This document shows, one piece after another, positions 45,928 to 54,902 of a stretch of DNA of 64,000 bases. This DNA is from Kitasatospora atroaurantiaca (GTDB taxonomy: Bacteria; Actinomycetota; Actinomycetes; Streptomycetales; Streptomycetaceae), in the NCBI RefSeq assembly GCF_007828955.1, contig NZ_VIVR01000001.1, positions 3,658,001 to 3,722,000 on the forward strand, given 5' to 3'. The notes below the pieces were generated by a model, which saw nothing but the letters and a program-made list of their open reading frames with translations, made no database searches and was not told the origin of the DNA. Position 1 is the first letter of the stretch. The number at the start of each line of letters is the position of its first letter. A program made the translations under genes and the position numbers.

Positions 45928-46257
45928 TCAGTGGACGGGGGGCGCGAACACGAAGTGGACGTTGTTGTTGGACTGGTCGGTGAAGACGAACCCCGCGTTG
46001 TCCTTCACCTGGAGGTTGTTGTTCTGGTTCGAGGCACCGGAACCGGTGGCGGTCTGCTGGGTCGAGTTGTAGTTGCCGTCCACCGAACCGAAGATGTTGC
46101 CGCTGCCGATGTTGGACACCACGCTGCTGTTGGATCCGTCGCCTGCCAGAGCGCCGTTGTCGGCTGCCGCCGCGCCGGCCCCGGCGAGCAGCAGGCCGGC
46201 CGCGAGCGGGGCGGCGGCGAGAAGTCCGACCAGTCGTGCGGTGCGAGTGCGAGCCAT
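45928..46257 (-). CDS. Small secreted Asn/Ser/Gly-rich protein
   Basis: 109 residues from ATG at 46257 with a GGAGG site. A cleavable signal peptide (MARTRTARLVGLLAAAPLAAGLLLAGAGAAAA, cut near AAADN) leaves about 75 residues rich in Asn, Ser, Gly and Gln: NIGSGNIFGSVDGNYNSTQQ, GASNQNNNLQVKDN, DQSNNNVHFVF. No cysteine and no known domain. Composition and strand-like repetition recall amyloid-forming surface proteins (chaplin/curlin-like in character only, not in sequence). It could coat hyphae or spores; that is speculative. Confidence 0.75.
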   Translation of the reverse strand: MARTRTARLVGLLAAAPLAAGLLLAGAGAAAADNGALAGDGSNSSVVSNIGSGNIFGSVDGNYNSTQQTATGSGASNQNNNLQVKDNAGFVFTDQSNNNVHFVFAPPVH

Positions 46258-46663
46258 GAATGCCTCCAGGTAGGTACTGCGCAATACAGGAGCTGCGTGC
46301 AGGAGTTCGCGGCCAGACGAACCCCTGCGGGCTGCGACGCCGGGCAACAGACTTCCGCAACAAATCGACAAAGCACCAGCACCGGTGGGGCTTTTCGCCC
46401 GTTAGCGTGACATTGCGAGCTGTTCGCATAGTCGGGGAATACGCGGTTCGTGAGCAGACACACCGCGGCCCACCTGGGAGTTCCATCGAACGGCGGCAGC
46501 CGGGACGGCGTCCGCGAGGGCGCGCCGGCCGTGTCGCAGCACTCACCCGCACCACCCGGGGCGCGGGAATTCCCGTTCACGCCCCGAAGAGGTCGAATGA
46601 GCCATTCTTGTCGACATTTTCAGCCGCGCGCAGAATACGTACGACAGTTGTTTCTGATGACCG
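46258..46663. other. Intergenic region, probable promoter region, no gene
   Basis: About 400 bp between the start of the Asn-rich protein gene (which reads away from this region) and the stop of the FAD oxidase. The section 46600-46660 is relatively A/T-rich. No open frame with a ribosome site and host codon bias is present on either strand. It marks a plausible left border of the biosynthetic region. Confidence 0.4.
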
Positions 46664-48028
46664 TCAGAGGGTCTTACCGGGATTCAGGATCCCCAGCGGA
46701 TCGAAGACCTCCTTCACCCGCCGCTGGAGGTCCAGTCCGACCGGCCCCAGTTCCCTGGCCAGCCACTCGCGCTTGAGCAGGCCGACACCGTGCTCCCCGG
46801 TGATGGTGCCGCCGAGTTCCAGGCCGAGCGTCATGATCTCGTCGAAGGACTGCCTCGCCCGCGCCGACTCGTCCGGGTCCGCGGCGTCGAAGACGACGGT
46901 CGGGTGGGTGTTGCCGTCCCCGGCGTGGCAGACCACACCGATGACGAGCCCCTGGCGGGCGGCGATCCCGGCCACCCCGCGCAGCATCTCGGCCAGCCGG
47001 GAGCGCGGCACCGCGACGTCGTCGATCATCGTGGTGCCCAGTCGGTCCAGCGCGGGCAGCGAGAGCCGCCGGGCCTGCAGCAGCAGCTCCGACTCGGCAC
47101 GGTCCTCGGCCGGCACCACCTCGCTCGCACCGGCCGCCCGGCACAGCTCCCCCACAGCCGCCAGCTCGGCGGCCGGGTCCTTGCCGTCGAAGGCCACCAG
47201 CAGCAGTGCCCGGGTGGACGCCGGCAGGCCCATCTGCGCCATCTCGTTCACGGCCCGGACCACCGTGGCGTCCATCAGCTCCATCAGCGAGGGCGTGAAG
47301 CCCTTCGCCATCACCTCGCACACCGCCGCACACGCCGCGTCCGTACTCGGAAACTCCGCGGCCAGTGCCAACTGCGGCGCGGGTGCGGGCCGCAGGGCCA
47401 GCACCGCCTGCACCACCACGCCCAGCGTCCCCTCCGAGCCGACCAGCAGCCTGGTCAGGTCGTAGCCGGCCACGCCCTTGGCCGTCCGCCGGCCGGTGGT
47501 CAGCAGCCGCCCGTCGGCCAGCACCACGTCCAGGCCCAACACGTACTCGCTGGTCACCCCGTACTTCACACAGCACAGCCCGCCCGCACCGGTGCCGATG
47601 TTGCCGCCGATGGTGCAGGACTCCCAGCTGGACGGGTCCGGCGGGTACGCCAGCCCGTACTCGGCCGCGGCCCGTGACAACTCGGCGTTCACCACGCCGG
47701 GTTGGACCACGGCGATGCGGTTCACCGGGTCCAGCTCCAGGATCCGGTTCATCTTCACCATCGACAGCACGATGCAGTCGTCGACGGCGTTGGCCCCGCC
47801 GGACAGCCCGGTACGGGCCCCCTGGGGCACCACCGGCACCCGGAGCTCCGTGGCCGTCCGTAGCACGTGCTGCACCTGCTCCACCGTCTCGGGGAACACC
47901 AGCACGGCCGGCTCACCCGCCTCGCAGAACCCCGCCATGTCATGGCGGTACGCGGCCGTCACCTCCGGATCCACCACGACCGCCGCCCCCGGCAGCCCCC
48001 GCAGCAGCCGGTCGGTCAGATCACTCAT
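46664..48028 (-). CDS. FAD-linked oxidase (GlcD/D-lactate dehydrogenase-like)
   Basis: 454 residues from ATG at 48028 with a GGAGG site. The FAD_binding_4 domain is clear: VVPQGARTGLSGGAN, VQPGVVNAELSRAAAEYGL, SSWESCTIGGNIGTGAGGLCCVKYG and GSEGTLGVV. The C-terminal FAD-oxidase domain has VGVVCHAGDGNTHPTVVFD-like wording and TGEHGVGLLKREWL, the GEHGxG signature of glycolate/D-2-hydroxyacid oxidases. It would oxidise a 2-hydroxyacid or alcohol. Divergent from the aldo/keto reductase with 259 bp between. Whether it belongs to the cluster is inferred from shared upstream motifs. Confidence 0.9.
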   Translation of the reverse strand: MSDLTDRLLRGLPGAAVVVDPEVTAAYRHDMAGFCEAGEPAVLVFPETVEQVQHVLRTATELRVPVVPQGARTGLSGGANAVDDCIVLSMVKMNRILELDPVNRIAVVQPGVVNAELSRAAAEYGLAYPPDPSSWESCTIGGNIGTGAGGLCCVKYGVTSEYVLGLDVVLADGRLLTTGRRTAKGVAGYDLTRLLVGSEGTLGVVVQAVLALRPAPAPQLALAAEFPSTDAACAAVCEVMAKGFTPSLMELMDATVVRAVNEMAQMGLPASTRALLLVAFDGKDPAAELAAVGELCRAAGASEVVPAEDRAESELLLQARRLSLPALDRLGTTMIDDVAVPRSRLAEMLRGVAGIAARQGLVIGVVCHAGDGNTHPTVVFDAADPDESARARQSFDEIMTLGLELGGTITGEHGVGLLKREWLARELGPVGLDLQRRVKEVFDPLGILNPGKTL

Positions 48029-48106
48029 GGCAGCCTCCGCTCCTCGTGCCCCTGCTCCGAACTCTGCTCGCCCGCCCGGCCCGGGGCAAGAACGCGTAGG
48101 CCGGAA

Positions 48107-48150
48107 ATTCGTCAAGCACCGGCCGGAAAACAATTCGGGATTTCGTCAAC
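48107..48150. promoter_or_regulatory. Repeated GGCCGGAAA...TTCGTCAA elements in divergent promoter
   Basis: ATTCGTCAAG (48107) and TTTCGTCAAC (48141), each preceded by GGCCGGAAA (48100 and 48121). They lie between the FAD oxidase and aldo/keto reductase starts and resemble TACTTCGTCAGCT at 53558 and 58254. On the plus strand a TTGACA hexamer at 48188 could be a -35 box for the reductase. Confidence 0.45.
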
Positions 48151-48287
48151 TCGCCCTCACGGTCCGGGAGTAGAGCCGGGCGAATACTTGACAGAATCTC
48201 CCCGCGCATTTGGCCGCTACCCGTGCCGAAGCCTTTGAATCGCCTCACACGGCCCGTCGGGTCACCGAAATCGCAAGGAGAAACGGC

Positions 48288-49238
48288 ATGGGTTCCACGG
48301 TCGGCGTTGGCACCGCTGTGCACGCAGGTGCCGCCGGTGAGTTCCTTCTCGGCGGCGATCTGCCGATCCGCCGGATGGGTTACGGCGCGATGCAGCTGGC
48401 CGGCCCCGGGGTCTGGGGGCCGCCGAAGGACCGTGACACGGCGATCGCGGTGGTCCGCCGGGCGGTCGAGCTCGGGGTCAACCACATCGACACCAGCGAC
48501 TACTACGGCCCGCACGTGGTGAACGGGATCATCCGCGAGGCCCTGCACCCGTACACCGACGACCTGGTGATCGTCACCAAGGTCGGCGCCCGCCGTACTC
48601 CGGAGAAGGACTGGCCGGCCGCGCTGAAGCCCGCGGAGCTGGTGCAGGCGGTGCACGACAACCTGGACCACCTCGGCCTTGAGCGGCTCGACGTGGTCAA
48701 CCTGCGGATCGTCGAGGAGGGCGGCGGCCTCGGCCCGACCGACTCCATCGAGGAGCCGTTCACCGCCCTGGCCGAGCTGCGCGAGCAGGGCCTGATCCGC
48801 CACCTCGGGCTCAGCAACATCACCGCCGCCCAGCTCGCCGAGGCCCGCGCCATCGCCCCGGTGGTCTGCGTGCAGAACGAGTACAACGTGGTTCGCCGGG
48901 ACGACGACGCCCTGCTGGAGGCGACCGCCGCCGACGGCATCGCCTTCATGTCCTTCTTCCCGCTCGGCACGTACACCCTGCGCCACGAGAAGCCGGCCGG
49001 CGCGGACGCCAAGGTGCCGCTGGCCACGCCGCTGCGCAACGACGCGCTGGACACGGTCGCCGCGCGCCACGGCGCCACCGCCTACCAGGTGGCCCTCGCC
49101 TGGCTGCTGCACCGTTCGCCCAACCTGGTCTGCATCCCGGGCACTTCGTCCCTGGCGCACCTGGAGCAGAACATCGCCGCCGCCGGGCTGCGCCTCGGCG
49201 AGGAGGACCTCCGCGACCTGGACGCCCTGAAGGGCTGA
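48288..49238 (+). CDS. Aldo/keto reductase (cluster-associated)
   Basis: 316 residues from ATG at 48288 with AAGGAGAAACGGC. Active-site Asp and Tyr in NHIDTSDYYGPHVV, Lys in VIVTKVGAR, and an Asn/Arg (VVNLRIVEE) where many AKRs have His, which is common in the YghZ/AKR13-like branch. Later SNITAAQLAEARAI, QNEYNVVRRDDDALL and WLLHRSPNLVCIPGTSS are standard. It reduces an aldehyde or ketone with NAD(P)H. It stands first of three rightward genes, followed at 67 bp by the EhpF-like gene, so it may act on the aldehyde formed by that pair. Confidence 0.92.
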   Translation: MGSTVGVGTAVHAGAAGEFLLGGDLPIRRMGYGAMQLAGPGVWGPPKDRDTAIAVVRRAVELGVNHIDTSDYYGPHVVNGIIREALHPYTDDLVIVTKVGARRTPEKDWPAALKPAELVQAVHDNLDHLGLERLDVVNLRIVEEGGGLGPTDSIEEPFTALAELREQGLIRHLGLSNITAAQLAEARAIAPVVCVQNEYNVVRRDDDALLEATAADGIAFMSFFPLGTYTLRHEKPAGADAKVPLATPLRNDALDTVAARHGATAYQVALAWLLHRSPNLVCIPGTSSLAHLEQNIAAAGLRLGEEDLRDLDALKG

Positions 49239-49304
49239 CCCGCCCCACCCCAGCCGCCACCACCACCCGGGACCGCGATCCGCGGTCCCGCCGAAGGGAG
49301 CACG

Positions 49305-50405
49305 ATGTCGTCCGCTGCCGATCCGATACTGGAACTGCCGTACGGCGCCCGGCCCGACCCCGAGGAGTTCCTGCGCGCAGCCATGCGCTGGCACTTCTCC
49401 CCGGAGACCGGATCGCCGTTCTGGCTGGCACTGGCAGAGACCCTGGACTTCGACCCGGTCGCGGACATCCGCACCTTCGAGGACCTCTCCAAGTTCCCCA
49501 ACGTGGCCAACCGGCTGCGGGACGTACCCGTCGAGGACCTCATCCCGCGCGGCTACGGCCCGAAGCCCGAGATCGTCGGCGTGTACGACAGCGGCGGCAC
49601 CACCGGCGCCCCGAAGCGCGTCCTGATGCTGCGCGAGTGGCTGGACCTGCTGCTGGCCCACAGCAGTGCGCAGTTGGACGCCCACGGCGTGCCGCGCGAC
49701 CTCAACTACCTGATGGTCGTCCCGTCCGGCCCGCACATGGTCGGCGAGACCTTCCAGCGCATGGTGCACGACCGCGGCGGTCTGCCGTTCACCGTCGACG
49801 TGGACCCCCGCTGGGTCAAGAAGCTGATCGCCCGCGGCGAGAAGGCGGAGGCGGCGGCCTACACCGAGCACCTGGTCGACCAGCTCGCCTTCACCCTGGA
49901 GTCCCAGGACATCGGGGTGCTGATCCTCACCCCGCCGACGCTGGAGCGGCTGAGCCGGCGCGACGAACTGGTGGCGCTGGTCCGCAAGAAGGTGAAGGCG
50001 ATCATCTGGGTCGGCACCCAGCTGGACGCCGACACCCGCCACCTCTACCGCACCGAGCTGTTCCCCGAGACCGTCTTCGTCAGCGGCTTCGGCAACACCA
50101 TGACGCTCGGCCACGTCACCGAGCGCCCCGGCCTCACCGACGACGACCCCTGCGTCTACGACCCCTTCTCGCCGTACATCACCTACCGGGTGATCGACGG
50201 CGACAGCGGCGAGCCGGTCGAGTACGGCGAGCGCGGCCGGGTGGTCATGCACTACATCGGCAAGAGCCTGCTGCTGCCGAACAACCTGGAGCGCGACTAC
50301 GCCACCCGCATCCGGCCGCTGGACGGCCAGGTGGGTGACGCCATCGCGGACATCGCGCCGGTCAAGGAGTTCGACAACGAGACGGTCATCGAGGGGGTCT
50401 ACTGA
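49305..50405 (+). CDS. EhpF-like acid-adenylating enzyme
   Basis: 366 residues, ATG at 49305 after GAAGGGAGC. A short ANL-type adenylation protein: P-loop YDSGGTTGAPKRVLML, YLMVVPSGPHMVGETF, VLILTPPTLERLSR, IIWVGTQLDADTRHLYR and VSGFGNTMTLGHV (the adenylate-binding segment). It lacks the usual C-terminal domain, as in EhpF of griseoluteic acid biosynthesis, which activates a phenazine carboxylate for reduction. The next gene overlaps by one base (TGATG) and is EhpG-like. No phenazine core genes are visible, so the substrate is probably another aromatic acid. Confidence 0.82.
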   Translation: MSSAADPILELPYGARPDPEEFLRAAMRWHFSPETGSPFWLALAETLDFDPVADIRTFEDLSKFPNVANRLRDVPVEDLIPRGYGPKPEIVGVYDSGGTTGAPKRVLMLREWLDLLLAHSSAQLDAHGVPRDLNYLMVVPSGPHMVGETFQRMVHDRGGLPFTVDVDPRWVKKLIARGEKAEAAAYTEHLVDQLAFTLESQDIGVLILTPPTLERLSRRDELVALVRKKVKAIIWVGTQLDADTRHLYRTELFPETVFVSGFGNTMTLGHVTERPGLTDDDPCVYDPFSPYITYRVIDGDSGEPVEYGERGRVVMHYIGKSLLLPNNLERDYATRIRPLDGQVGDAIADIAPVKEFDNETVIEGVY

Positions 50406-51781
50406 TGACCGCCGAGCTGATCGCCCTGGACGCGCTCGGGCCGGGCGGGCCGTACCACGCCCGCAAGCGGCTCACCATCAGCGATGTCGCGGGCGCTCCC
50501 CTCGCCGAACTCAGCATCGTGCCGAAGCTGTTCGTCACCCGGGCGCTGTCCGCCCTGCACAAAGCCGTCAACCTGCCGGCCGAGGAGCGGCTCGCCGCCC
50601 TCGGCCGGGCCGCCCGGATCTTCCTCGAGGAGACCGTCGACGGGCTGACCTTCGCCGAGTACGAGCACGCCGTCAGCCGGGTCTCCGGGGTGTCGGTCAC
50701 CGCGGTCAGGGCGGCGGCGGCCGAGATCGCCAACGCCGCCCGCAAGGCGCACTTCAGCGCCTACCACGCCCGCCCGACCGGCGCCGTGGCCGACTGGCGG
50801 GACCCCCTCACCCGTACCGGCCGCGCGGTCTGGACCCGCCGCGGCGAGGTGTTCGCCGTGCACGCGGCCGGCAACCACCCGGCCCCGCACGCGCTCTGGC
50901 TGGAGGCGCTGGCCCTCGGCTACCGGGTGGCCGTCCGGCCCTCCCGGCGCGAGCCGTTCACCCCGCACCGCCTGGTCACCGCCCTGCGGGCGGCGGGCTT
51001 CGGCAACGACCACGTCGTGCTGCTGCCCACCGACCACGACGGCGCGGACGAGGTGCTGGCCGGCGCCGATCTCGGCATCGTCTACGGCGGTGACGAGGTC
51101 GTGCGCAAGTACGCCACCGACACCACCGTGCTGGCGCAGGGCCCGGGCCGCTCCAAGGTCCTGATCACCGCCGACAGCGACTGGCGGGAGCACCTGGACA
51201 CCATCGTCGACTCGATCAGTCACCACGGTGGCGTCAAGTGCATCAACACCACCGCAGTGCTGGTCGAGGGCGACCCCGCACCGCTCGCCGAGGCCATCGC
51301 CGAGCGTCTGGCCGCCATCCCGAGCCTGCCGCCCGAGGACGACCGGGCGGTCCTGCCGGTGCAGCCGGTCGCGTCGGCACGGGCGGTCGAGCAGTACCTG
51401 CTCAGCCAGGCCAAGGGCACCCGCGCCTGGCTGGGCGGAGAGGGCATCGTCGAGGAACTCGGCGACGGCAGCGCCGTCCTGCGGCCCGCGGTGCACCAGC
51501 TGGACCGTCTGGACAGCGGGCAGCTGGACATCGAACTGTCCTTCCCCTGCGTCTGGGTGGCCCGCTGGAGCCGCGAGGACGGGATCGCTCCCCTCCGGAA
51601 CTCCCTGGTGCTGAACGCCCACACCGGCGACGAGGAGCTGATCGACCGGCTGGTCGGCGAGCCCAGCATCAAGAACGTCCATCTCGGCGACCACCCCACC
51701 TACTGGATGGAGCCGGGGGTGCCGCACGACGGCTACCTCGGCGAGTTCCTGATGCGGACCAAGACCGTCATCCGAGGCTGA
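50405..51781 (+). CDS. EhpG-like acyl-CoA/acyl-adenylate reductase (aldehyde dehydrogenase fold)
   Basis: 458 residues, start overlapping the EhpF-like stop. The aldehyde-dehydrogenase superfamily fold is visible in VFAVHAAGNHPAPHALWLEALALGYRV, RPSRREPFTPHRLVTAL, GADLGIVYGGDEVVRKYA, and the presumed catalytic Cys in HHGGVKCINTTAVLVEG. This branch (LuxC/EhpG-like) reduces an activated acyl group to the aldehyde with NAD(P)H. Together with the upstream adenylating enzyme it forms a carboxylic-acid reductase pair. A strong terminator follows. Confidence 0.82.
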   Translation: MTAELIALDALGPGGPYHARKRLTISDVAGAPLAELSIVPKLFVTRALSALHKAVNLPAEERLAALGRAARIFLEETVDGLTFAEYEHAVSRVSGVSVTAVRAAAAEIANAARKAHFSAYHARPTGAVADWRDPLTRTGRAVWTRRGEVFAVHAAGNHPAPHALWLEALALGYRVAVRPSRREPFTPHRLVTALRAAGFGNDHVVLLPTDHDGADEVLAGADLGIVYGGDEVVRKYATDTTVLAQGPGRSKVLITADSDWREHLDTIVDSISHHGGVKCINTTAVLVEGDPAPLAEAIAERLAAIPSLPPEDDRAVLPVQPVASARAVEQYLLSQAKGTRAWLGGEGIVEELGDGSAVLRPAVHQLDRLDSGQLDIELSFPCVWVARWSREDGIAPLRNSLVLNAHTGDEELIDRLVGEPSIKNVHLGDHPTYWMEPGVPHDGYLGEFLMRTKTVIRG

Positions 51782-51787
51782 GAGACC

Positions 51788-51831
51788 ATGAGTGTGCCCT
51801 GGCCGCCCACAGGCGGCCGGGGCACACTCAT
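51788..51831. terminator. Terminator after the EhpG-like gene
   Basis: ATGAGTGTGCC..GGCCGCC pairs with GGCGGCC..GGCACACTCAT around CACA; the stop codon is seven bases upstream. Confidence 0.92.
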
Positions 51832-51853
51832 GTCGTCCAAGAGCAGCCACATG

Positions 51854-51958
51854 AGGGGCGCGTGGGGGTACCTCCCGGCCGAAGGCTGGGGGAGAACTGC
51901 GCGAAATCGGAAGGCGACGACCTGTGCCCTCCCGGTTTCGCGCAGTTCCCGCGCCCCT
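51854..51958. repeat. Dispersed streptomycete stem-loop repeat, copy 4 (long form)
   Basis: AGGGGCGCG...CGCGCCCCT with the same CCTCCCGGCCGAAGGC insert as at 38653. Lies between convergent EhpG-like and LLM genes. Confidence 0.88.
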
Positions 51959-51992
51959 GATGTGGCCGGCGCCGCGCCTGCCGGCGGAGCCT

Positions 51993-53063
51993 CTAGGACC
52001 GCGAGACCAGGGCCGCGTGGGTGGGGCCCGCGGGGACGGAGGCCGGCCGGCCGGAGGCGAACTCCTTGCGCAGGACCGGCAGGATCTCCTCGCCGAGGAT
52101 GTCGAGCTGCTCCAGCACGGTCTTCAGCGGCACACCGCCGCCGTCCATCACGAACAGCTGCCGCTGGTAGTCGCCGAAGTTCTCGCGGAAGGTCAGGGTC
52201 TTGTCGATGACCTCCTGCGGGCTGCCGACCGTCAGCGGGGTCTGCTCCATGTACTCCTCCAACGACGGGCCGCCGCGGTACACCGGCGCGTTGTCGAAGT
52301 AGGGGCGGTACCGGCGGACCGCCTCCTGCGAGTTCCTGTGCACGAAGAACTGCCCGCCGAGGCCGACGATCGCCTGCTCCGGGGTGCCGTGGCCGTAGTG
52401 GGCGAAGCGCGTCCGGTACAGCTCGACGAGCTGCATGAAGTGCTCCTTGGGCCAGAAGATGTGGTTCGCGAAGAACCCGTCGCCGTAGTACGCGGCCTGC
52501 TCGGCTATCTCCGGGCTGCGGATCGAGCCGTGCCAGACGAACGGCGGCACGCCGTCGAGCGGGCGGGGCACCGAGGTGAAGCCCTGCAGCGGGGTGCGGA
52601 AGCGGCCCTGCCAGTCCACCTGCTCGTTGCGCCAGAGCTGGTGCAGCAGTGCGTAGTTCTCGATCGCCAGCGGAATGCCCTGGCGGATGTCCTGGCCGAA
52701 CCACGGGTAGACCGGGGCGGTGTTGCCCCGGCCCATCATCAGGTCGACCCGGCCGTCCGCGAGGTGCTGCAGCAGCGCGAAGTCCTCGGCGATCTTCACC
52801 GGGTCGTTCGTGGTGATCAGGGTGGTCGAGGTGGAGAGGATGATGCGCTCGGTCTGCGCGGCGATGTAGCCGAGCAGCGTCGTCGGCGACGACGGTACGA
52901 ACGGCGGGTTGTGGTGCTCACCGGTCGCGAAGACGTCGAGGCCCACCTCCTCCGCCTTCAGGGCGATGGCGACCATCGACTTGAGCCGTTCCTGCTCGGT
53001 CGGCGCCTTGCCGGTGTTGGGGTCCGCGGAGATGTCTCCGACGGTGAAGATCCCGAACTGCAT
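51993..53063 (-). CDS. Luciferase-like (LLM) flavin-dependent monooxygenase
   Basis: 356 residues from ATG at 53063, with GGAGAG eight bases upstream; the in-frame GTG at 53072 is too close to it. The TIM-barrel starts MQFGIFTVGDIS, with AEEVGLDVFATGEHHNPPFV, STTLITTNDPVKIAEDFALLQHLADGRVDLMMGRGN and PPFVWHGSIRSPE. Bacterial-luciferase-like enzymes hydroxylate or cleave substrates using FMNH2 (or F420H2). The next upstream gene encodes a split-barrel flavin/F420 protein, 21 bp away, which could supply or share cofactor. Confidence 0.92.
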   Translation of the reverse strand: MQFGIFTVGDISADPNTGKAPTEQERLKSMVAIALKAEEVGLDVFATGEHHNPPFVPSSPTTLLGYIAAQTERIILSTSTTLITTNDPVKIAEDFALLQHLADGRVDLMMGRGNTAPVYPWFGQDIRQGIPLAIENYALLHQLWRNEQVDWQGRFRTPLQGFTSVPRPLDGVPPFVWHGSIRSPEIAEQAAYYGDGFFANHIFWPKEHFMQLVELYRTRFAHYGHGTPEQAIVGLGGQFFVHRNSQEAVRRYRPYFDNAPVYRGGPSLEEYMEQTPLTVGSPQEVIDKTLTFRENFGDYQRQLFVMDGGGVPLKTVLEQLDILGEEILPVLRKEFASGRPASVPAGPTHAALVSRS

Positions 53064-53084
53064 CGTGTCCACTCTCCATTGACG

Positions 53085-53510
53085 TCAGTCGGCGATGCCG
53101 CGGGAGGCGATCACCTTCGTGGGGTGCAGCCGGACGAGAAGCTCGCCCGGAACTCCGTTGCGCGCGCCGAACTCCTCGGCCCGGTCCGCGCCCATGTAGC
53201 GGCCGCCGATCCGGCCCGCCCAGAGCCTGAGGTCCGCCGGCTCCTCCGAGATCGTGACCTCGCCCTCGATCAGCACGAAGGCGAACGGCGGCCGGTCGTC
53301 GTCGGCGCAGAGCGTGGCCCGGGGGTCCCGCTGCAGGTTGCGGCCCTTGACCGAGCCCTTGCCGGTGTTGAACAGCAGGTCGTCCCCGTCCAGCACGAAC
53401 CAGATCGGGGCGATGTGGGGACGGCCGTCGGCGCGTACGGTCGCGAGCTTGCCGGTGCGTGTGCCGGTGGCGACGAAAGCACGCCACTCGGCCTCGGTCA
53501 TCTTCTCCAT
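53085..53510 (-). CDS. PPOX-class (split-barrel) F420/FMN-dependent oxidoreductase
   Basis: 141 residues from ATG at 53510 (AGGA eight bases upstream; an ATG at 53519 is less likely). Split beta-barrel with KLATVRADGRPHIAPIWFVLDGDDLLFNTGKGSVKGRNL, the KGRNLxxDPRxxLC segment of F420-binding PPOX proteins, and FVLIEGEVTIS. C-terminus LLVRLHPTKVIASRGIAD. It likely reduces an unsaturated or quinone-like intermediate. Upstream lies TACTTCGTCAGCT (53558-53570), the same 13-mer that precedes the SDR operon. Confidence 0.88.
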   Translation of the reverse strand: MEKMTEAEWRAFVATGTRTGKLATVRADGRPHIAPIWFVLDGDDLLFNTGKGSVKGRNLQRDPRATLCADDDRPPFAFVLIEGEVTISEEPADLRLWAGRIGGRYMGADRAEEFGARNGVPGELLVRLHPTKVIASRGIAD

Positions 53511-53557
53511 GGCAGACATCCTGGGCGGTGGGGAATGCCGGGGAAAGGCGCGGCCGA

Positions 53558-53570
53558 TACTTCGTCAGCT
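53558..53570. promoter_or_regulatory. Shared 13-mer TACTTCGTCAGCT, copy at PPOX/LLM unit
   Basis: Identical to 58254-58266; here about 45 bp upstream of the PPOX start. A 10-base core ACTTCGTCAG also occurs at 63158 between the transposase-like and receptor genes. Candidate activator site. Confidence 0.5.
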
Positions 53571-53614
53571 CGGCAAATGGCTCCGCCGGAAGGTGCGGCA
53601 GCGGGCCAACCACA

Positions 53615-53690
53615 AGGGGCGCGGGGAACTGCGCGAAACGGAAGACTGCAGGCCTTTGCCTTCCGATCTCGCGCAGTTCCCCGCGCCCCT
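53615..53690. repeat. Dispersed streptomycete stem-loop repeat, copy 5
   Basis: Near-perfect AGGGGCGCGGGGAACTGCGC arms, 22 bp beyond the aroC stop. It probably terminates the SDR-aroA-monooxygenase-aroC transcript. Confidence 0.9.
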
Positions 53691-53711
53691 GGGATGCCCG
53701 ATCCTGATCGG

Positions 53712-54902
53712 TCAGCGAACGACCAGGGTGTCCAGGTAGGAGGAGACGTTGCGCCGTGTCTCGGTCACCGAGTCACCGCCGAACTTCTCCACCAAGGCGT
53801 CGGCCAGGACCAGCGCGACCATTGCCTCGGCGACGATTCCGGCCGCCGGCACGGCACACACGTCCGAACGCTGGTGATGGGCCTGGGCCACCTCGCCGGT
53901 CCGGACGTCCAGGGTCGCCAGCGCCCGCGGCACCGTCGCGATGGGCTTCATGGCGGCGCGGACCCTGAGCGGCTCGCCCGTGGAGAGCCCGCCCTCGGTG
54001 CCGCCCGCCCGGCCCGACCTGCGCCGTACGCCCTCCGGGCCCGGCTCGATCTCGTCGTGTGCCAGGGAGCCCGGCACGCGGGCCAGTTCGAAGCCGTCGC
54101 CGATCTCCACGCCCTTGATCGCCTGGATTCCCATCAGCGCCGCCGCCAGCCGGGCGTCCAGCCGGCGGTCCCAGTGCACATGCGAACCCAGCCCCGGCGG
54201 CAGCCCGTACGCGAGCACCTCGACGACACCGCCCAGAGTGTCGCCCTCCCTGTGCGCGCGGTCGATCTGCTCGACCATCCGCGCGGAGGCGCCGGGGTCG
54301 AGGCAGCGGACCGGATCGGCATCCAGCCGCTCGGCGTCGGCGGGCTTCGGGAGCACCCCGGCGGGGGCCTTGGCCGCACCCAACTCGACCACGTGCGAGA
54401 CGAGTTCGATCCCGGCGACCTCCAACAGGAACGACCTGGCGACCGCGCCGAGGGCCACCCGGGCGGCGGTCTCCCGGGCGGAGGCCCGCTCCAGGACGGG
54501 GCGGGCGTCGTCGAAGCCGTACTTCTGCATGCCCGCCAGGTCGGCGTGGCCCGGACGCGGCCGGGTCAGCGGCGCGTTGCGGCCGAGGCCGGCGAGGATC
54601 TCCTCGTCCACCGGGTCCGCCGACATCACCTGGTCCCACTTGGGCCACTCGGTGTTGCCGACCATCACCGCCACCGGGCTGCCCAGGGTCAGACCGTGCC
54701 GGACCCCGCCCAGGAAGGTGACCTCGTCGCGCTCGAACTTCATCCGGGCGCCCCGGCCGTGGCCGAGCCGGCGCCGGGCCAGTGCGTCCGCCACCACCTC
54801 GGTGCTGACCGGCACCCCGGCGGGCAGCCCCTCCAAGGTCGCCACCAGTGCGGGGCCGTGCGACTCCCCCGCCGTGAGCCAGCGCAAGGTGCCCACGGTC
54901 AC
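53712..54902 (-). CDS. aroC: Chorismate synthase (cluster copy)
   Basis: 396 residues from GTG at 54902, overlapping the stop of the FAD monooxygenase gene (GTGA). Signature segments are intact: [109 protein letters not shown] and [20 protein letters not shown]. The enzyme uses reduced FMN to convert EPSP to chorismate. A housekeeping copy would be expected in the aroK/aroB region, so this is likely a dedicated one feeding the cluster. Confidence 0.95.
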   Translation of the reverse strand: MTVGTLRWLTAGESHGPALVATLEGLPAGVPVSTEVVADALARRRLGHGRGARMKFERDEVTFLGGVRHGLTLGSPVAVMVGNTEWPKWDQVMSADPVDEEILAGLGRNAPLTRPRPGHADLAGMQKYGFDDARPVLERASARETAARVALGAVARSFLLEVAGIELVSHVVELGAAKAPAGVLPKPADAERLDADPVRCLDPGASARMVEQIDRAHREGDTLGGVVEVLAYGLPPGLGSHVHWDRRLDARLAAALMGIQAIKGVEIGDGFELARVPGSLAHDEIEPGPEGVRRRSGRAGGTEGGLSTGEPLRVRAAMKPIATVPRALATLDVRTGEVAQAHHQRSDVCAVPAAGIVAEAMVALVLADALVEKFGGDSVTETRRNVSSYLDTLVVR

